DNA of 64,000 nucleotides from Antedon mediterranea. Lineage: Eukaryota > Echinodermata > Crinoidea > Comatulida > Antedonidae. Below, one piece after another: positions 60,301 through 64,000 of this stretch. Under the pieces are notes generated by a model, which was not told the origin of the DNA, did no database searches, and was given only the letters and a program-made list of their open reading frames with translations. A program made the translations under genes and the position numbers. Position 1 is the first letter of the stretch. Each line of letters starts with the position of its first letter. The DNA lies in NCBI RefSeq assembly GCF_964355755.1, contig NC_092676.1, positions 23,170,288-23,234,287 of the forward strand. Direction: 5' to 3'.

Positions 60301-63300
60301 TCACTTGAATTGGACTTTTTTTGTTTTTTATAATATAAATTTTACTTTTTATTGGTTTGGAACTTGATTGATAACTTGATTACTTTGTACTCTCTTGTTT
60401 TCTTTCAGAGCTGGAAATGGGTGATTGCACCATTAATAATCTATTTTATAGAGAGAATTGTCAGGTTTTATCGTAGCATACAGACAGTCACGATAACAAA
60501 AGTAAGACAATTATAAATCAAATATTAATCAAACAGTGGCCTGATTTCCCTAGTTTAGGAAACCTAAGTGGCCCTCCCAGTTCCAACGCTGGAGGCCTCG
60601 GATGTTTCTGGCCTTTTCAGCATATTTTAATGCCTGGGCACTGCTCATGGGCCCCTATAAGCTCTGGGTTTCTGTGTTTAGCTATTGGGCGCTCATAGCC
60701 GTTACACCACTGATAACAAACCATAACAAACAAGTAATTCGCATTGGGAGTCGCTAGAATACTGGCCACCTGTCGTTCATGCATCTACTAAAAGCACAGA
60801 GCTTGAACTGATGCCTAGGGTTAGAATCAAGCCGAAAGAAGCAGCACCCTATGATTATTAAATTATTAAATATTATCCAGAACAATGTGGTTGCCGGAAC
60901 TACAGTATTTTATGTTATTCATTGATTAATGTGTAATTGAGTAAACAATTGAAAAGAATTAGTTCCCACATTTGTCCGTCCTTATTCAATTTGGTTTCCA
61001 GTGTAAACACTGATCATAATAATAATCAATTGTTATTATTCTAGGTTATTGTACACCCGTCCCAGGTCATTGAACTACAAATGAAAAAGCCTGGGTTTGC
61101 TATGTTGCCTGGCCAGTACATATTTATTAAGTGTCCAAAGTTGTCCAACTTGCAATGGCATCCATTTACGCTGACATCCGTGAGTAATTCTGTTTAAAAA
61201 AATTTTTTTTTTCTTTTAAACCATATATTTAGTCGTATCATAATCTAATATACAGTACTACATGCCTACAATATTCTTATTATCCATAATTTATTCAGTG
61301 GATTTATGTTTTCTTTAGTGTCAAATTATTTATGGAAGCTTACCCACCCCATATCTTTTGTATATATTTGTGTTATGCTGTTTATAGTTAATTAAAATTT
61401 AAAATTAAATCATAATTAGTTTCAAAACTCCCAATTTTACATTTGGCAAATAAACGTGAGAAATGAATAACTATCAATCATATTATCAACAGCCACAAAT
61501 GGAGTCAATTTGGTTTAAAATCAATATAAATATATTTACAATAACTGTACTTCCAAACTTTGTCATTATGTAATGTGTTTTTTTTTGCAGTCACCAGATG
61601 AAGATTTTTTTAGTGTTCACATTCGTACTGTAGGAGACTGGACCCAAGCTCTTGCAAAAGCCTGTGGTGCCAACAGTGAGGACGAGATATATATGATGCC
61701 ATCAAAACTACCCAAGTACGTACAGTATTCACACTAGCTATTTGAAACTGTGTAGAGATGTTGATTATTGAATCTAAAATAACCAGAACTAATACCCTTT
61801 TCACACCTGCATAAATTGTTACAACGTGTTAAAAATTGTAACCAGTTTTGATCTCCTGATTTATTACACGTTACACATATGTGAACCGCAAGAAATCTCG
61901 GGAGAAAGCATACAGTAGTTGATTACAGCGCCATGAGCAATGGATGTTGGAATGGCGCTATATAAATCGAACGATTGATTGATTGATACTATGATTGGTC
62001 AGTTTATTACCAGGGCAATACACGTGCACCCAGGAACAACTTGAGACATCTCAGAACAAAAAAACAGGCCTCTCATAGGTGACGGTGTTTTTCACATAAA
62101 ATTGTCTTCACACCATGCAAACCTGGTTACAACTTTGTTACCTTTTGAAGGTGTGAAAAGGGTATAAGTGTGGTTAAACTAGAATAAAATAATCTCAATA
62201 TTTTGCATGACTTCAAAGCAATTTAAAGTTTAGAAAGCGTGGCATAATTTTCATTCTGCATATTGCAATCTGTGTTATCTTTACAGAATTGCAGTTGATG
62301 GACCATTTGGAACTGCAAGTATCGACATATTCAAATACCAAGTTGGTATGTGTGTGGCAGCCGGTATTGGTGTAACACCATTTGCTTCAATTTTAAAGTC
62401 AATATGGTGAGCCTATTAAAAAATGTGATCTTTTTTGCTAATACCTGTAGTTCGATAACATTAGTTCTACCAAACAGATGGTTAAAAATGATGTGAATTT
62501 GTAGCCTATTTGGGTTTTTTTTTTTTCATTTAAATTGCAATAAAGCTAACTAGATAATTTTATTTTATGTATTTAGTCACATGTGACCTGTTAGGTGGTA
62601 ATTCCAGGGATACAGGGGCTATTTTGTGAACCAGGGTAACCCCCTAATCGTCTCTAATAATGAACTGGGTTCTTTAAAGTACACACAAACACACTGTGTA
62701 CACAGGACCTACAGTTTATAGCCCTTATCCAAGAAGACTTGTTCCACCACCAAAACTGGGAGCGAGTCAGCCTAAAACCTTTGCCAATATGGTTTTCTCT
62801 TTTGGTATAGTTAATGTGCCTTAACCGCTCAGCCATTTGACTCACTCAGTATTTATTACCTAATTTAATGAATTACTTATTTTCAGGTACCGATTACTAA
62901 ACAATTCAGAAGATTTGAAACTTAAGAAAGTATATTTCTTTTGGATTTGTCCGGATACAAACGCATTTGAATGGTTCTCGGAGTTACTTGAACGATTTGA
63001 AAGCGATATGATTGAGAAAGGTCACGCAAACTTCTTAAATTATAATATTTATTTGACAAGAGGTTGGAGTTCGAAGCAGGTATGTTTATTTATATTAATA
63101 TCTGTATATACTAATATTAATACCGAGTTGAAACACAGGTTCTCGTCAGATTACCAAAGTAAGCAACGTTGAGCCCAGTTGCTTTCTGGAAGGGAGACCA
63201 TCTGGGAAAGCGCGTCAGGTGCTGTATATACCAGAGAGTGATGGTATAATGATAATATCGGACTAGCATGTGATAGGCATGGGTTAAAGCCTATCTGTAC

Positions 63301-63766
63301 CATACTGATTGTATCCTTAGGCAAGATTTTTTATTCTCATTGGATGGGATGTAAAGCCGTTGGTCCTGTGTATATGTTGCATGTTAAAGTAATGGTACAC
63401 TATTCTAAAAAGAGTTGGAGATAGTCTCTTGGTGTGGTTACAAGCTTTTTTGCAGGTGTGAAAAGGGTATTAGAGTGAGAATTTTCACTCCCAACACAAG
63501 TGTCTTTAAAGGAAGGTACAGTAACTCCAAATAAAGAGAGATAAAGAGAGAATTTGGCATTTTGATCTATTTAATCATTTTCAAGAATCTGAATATAGAA
63601 CATAGTATAATACAATTATATATAACTTTTTCTTTTTTTAGGCTAAAAATATTTATTTATTAGAAAATGAAAACACAGATGCAATTACAGGATTAAGACA
63701 AAAGACACACTATGGTCGTCCCAAATGGACGAGTATTTTTCCGGAGATTGCCAATGAAAACCAAGG
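54330..63766 (+). CDS. NOX: NOX2-type NADPH oxidase (gene 2, final exon outside window)
   Basis: Thirteen exons: 54330-54428, 54855-54950, 55920-56039, 57320-57550, 58025-58140, 59269-59349, 60109-60235, 60409-60501, 61045-61179, 61591-61715, 62287-62406, 62887-63079 and 63642-63766; 553 residues in one frame. The start ATG (MENQTYQN) has A at -3 and G at +4. Only about 33 residues precede the first helix ([16 protein letters not shown]), so there are no EF-hands or peroxidase domain, excluding NOX5 and DUOX types. Heme ligands appear as [16 protein letters not shown] and [16 protein letters not shown], each with the 13-residue His spacing of NOX2. [21 protein letters not shown] and [14 protein letters not shown] give the FAD and NADPH sites. 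The donor after 58140 (GTTTCT) is weak. The last exon (FCGP to the C-terminus) would follow 63766. Introns carry several SINE copies. Confidence 0.95.
54478..54650. repeat. Cluster of TAGGCCTA / CTAGGCC palindromes
   Basis: In the first intron of NOX gene 2, AGGCCTAG, CTAGCCTAC and TAGGCC motifs recur almost without spacing (for example TGCCTAGGCCTAGCTAGGTA at 54528). This is the densest patch of a palindrome that is scattered over the whole window. Confidence 0.7.
55484..55710. repeat. 16-bp minisatellite
   Basis: About fourteen copies of ACTGTAATACAGGCCC, a few with an extra T (CCCTACTG). It lies in a NOX gene 2 intron. The minus-strand frame with repeating [15 protein letters not shown] is an artefact. 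Confidence 0.95.
56150..56335 (-). repeat. Unclassified interspersed repeat (inverted copy of 1845-2045)
   Basis: Contains TTGCAGCCAGACATAAGATC and AAAGGACTGTTACGAGTTCC, the reverse complement of the NOX gene 1 intron repeat. Confidence 0.6.
57128..57275. mobile_element. MITE, family 'AAGCTCTGTCTACACTATCAAA', copy 4
   Basis: It starts AAAGCTCTGTCTACACTATC and ends AAATTTGATAGTGTAGTCAC; internal GGGCACATCACATTTTGTTG matches the others. It ends about 45 bp before NOX exon 4. A faint fifth copy is at 19622-19722 in C1 and is duplicated in C2. Confidence 0.75.
57884..57955 (-). repeat. 5S rRNA-derived fragment (SINE3-like head)
   Basis: On the minus strand: CACCGGTTCTCGTCAGATTA, CCGAAGTTAAGCAACGTTGG, GCCGGGTTAGAGCTTGGATG. 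This follows the conserved core of animal 5S rRNA, including the internal promoter box A (AAGTTAAGCAACG). The 3' third with box C is absent, so it is a retroposed piece and not a 5S gene. Confidence 0.8.
58150..58860. repeat. Direct repeat pair, offset about 515 bp
   Basis: 58150-58370 and 58667-58850 share GCCAAATTTGTTCAYAAGAT, CTGCTCATTAAA-CAAAC-like sequence, AAGTGAAAAGAGAAAAAAAA and AACTATGAAACCAAAAACCA. It is an imperfect duplication inside a NOX gene 2 intron. Confidence 0.75.
58961..59200. repeat. 80-bp tandem repeat, three copies
   Basis: ATTTGTAYTAACAAAGTTTA begins at 58961, 59041 and 59121, an exact 80-bp period with few substitutions. It lies just before NOX gene 2 exon 6. Confidence 0.92.
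59610..60070 (+). mobile_element. tRNA-derived SINE with 17-bp repeat expansion at its 5' end
   Basis: The tRNA-like head, 59697-59785, has a consensus box A (TGGCCAAGCGG) and a near-consensus box B (GCTTCAAGCCT), most like a leucine/serine-type tRNA with a long variable arm. The body follows (GTGGGTCCAGTGTACACATC, CACTTTAAAGAACCTAGTAC). In front, CGAATGAGTGGCCAGAC repeats about five times; it resembles the first 17 bases of the head, suggesting that the start of the SINE was tandemly amplified. The 92-residue open frame inside it is not a gene. Confidence 0.8.
61792..62165. mobile_element. TIR element 'ATACCCTTTTCACACCT' with embedded retroposon tail
   Basis: It begins ATACCCTTTTCACACCTGCA and ends AAGGTGTGAAAAGGGTAT; the next inner parts (GTTACAACG and GGTTACAACTTTGTTACC) also pair. 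A stray single end lies at 63455-63472. Inside, 61905-61988 is a probable nested retroposon 3' end (GGAATGGCGCTATATAAATC and a GATTGATTGATT tail). Confidence 0.75.
62640..62850 (-). mobile_element. tRNA-derived SINE, opposite orientation
   Basis: The minus-strand head is GTCAAATGGCTGAGCGGTTA, with consensus box A (TGGCTGAGCGG) and then AAGGCACATTAACTATA. The body carries GGTCCTGTGTACACAGTGTG and GTACTTTAAAGAACCCAGTT, homologous to the SINE at 59.7-60.0 kb. It lies in the NOX gene 2 intron before 62887. Confidence 0.75.
63130..63420 (+). mobile_element. 5S rRNA-derived SINE (SINE3-like)
   Basis: 63134-63232 follows 5S rRNA nearly to its 3' end: CAGGTTCTCGTCAGATTACC, AAAGTAAGCAACGTTGAGCC, CTGGAAGGGAGACCATCTGG, GTCAGGTGCTGTA. 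Box A and a degenerate box C region (GGGAGACCATCTGGG) are visible. A non-5S body follows (GATGGGATGTAAAGCCGTTG, GTCCTGTGTATATGTTGCAT). 5S-headed SINEs are the SINE3 class. The substitutions mark it as a SINE copy, not a 5S gene. Confidence 0.82.
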
Positions 63767-64000
63767 GTAAGTTTTTTTACTTTTTATAAAAAATAGGCAC
63801 CATCTTCGCTGCTTCTGGATATTGCCATTTTTAAAATGTTTTATTTTTTATGTTGTTTTTTAATCTGTTATATACTATAGAAGTTCAAACACACATTTAT
63901 CTTTATATTACTTACCATTTAAAGATATATTGTTTCCCTAAAAAAAAATTTTTTTTTAATATTCCATTTTAATTCCAAACCTGGGCAGATGAAGCTCGTT

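Overview
The window is animal nuclear DNA. It has long introns with GT-AG splice sites, AATAAA polyadenylation signals, TATA-box promoters, and many SINE, LINE and terminal-inverted-repeat (TIR) elements. The gene content (NOX2-type NADPH oxidases and CD225/dispanin membrane proteins), tRNA-derived and 5S-rRNA-derived SINE-like repeats, and a palindrome TAGGCCTA that recurs throughout suggest a marine deuterostome invertebrate, most likely an echinoderm. That assignment is inference. Every real gene I can support is on the + strand and is split into short exons, so most long open frames in the window are repeat artefacts.

Layout. (1) 20-5841: the last eight exons of a NOX2-type NADPH oxidase; its heme domain lies upstream of the window. 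(2) 8.5-52.8 kb: a tandem array of small two-pass (dispanin/IFITM-like) genes, here called A, B1, C1, B2, C2, D (pseudogene), E and F. B1+C1 and B2+C2 are the two halves of a tandem segmental duplication of about 11 kb (13.76-24.87 and 24.87-35.45 kb) whose left edge lies in a 20-bp minisatellite. (3) 54.3-63.8 kb: a second NOX2-type gene, complete from its start codon to its second-to-last exon, with the final exon beyond the window. The two NOX genes share exon boundaries, so they are tandem paralogues flanking the dispanin array.

The mobile DNA includes several TIR/MITE families, a probable hAT-like MITE with a 7-bp target duplication, tRNA-type and 5S-type SINE sequences in the introns of the second NOX gene, a decayed LINE with a TTTGA-repeat tail, and a LINE C-terminal zinc-finger fragment.

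The strongest finding is a TIR element of about 5.4 kb (41742-47137) inserted in the last coding exon of dispanin gene E. It is flanked by a 3-bp CTG duplication. The element begins with TAG, so it supplies an immediate in-frame stop, and the gene's original last 12 codons, stop codon and polyadenylation signal are still recognisable on its far side. Other notable points are a divergent, possibly gene-converted last exon in C2 compared with C1, a scrambled pseudogene D carrying an inverted promoter/5'UTR piece, and a conserved hairpin in the 3' UTR of the C genes. I saw no operon-like system, CRISPR array or functional RNA gene.
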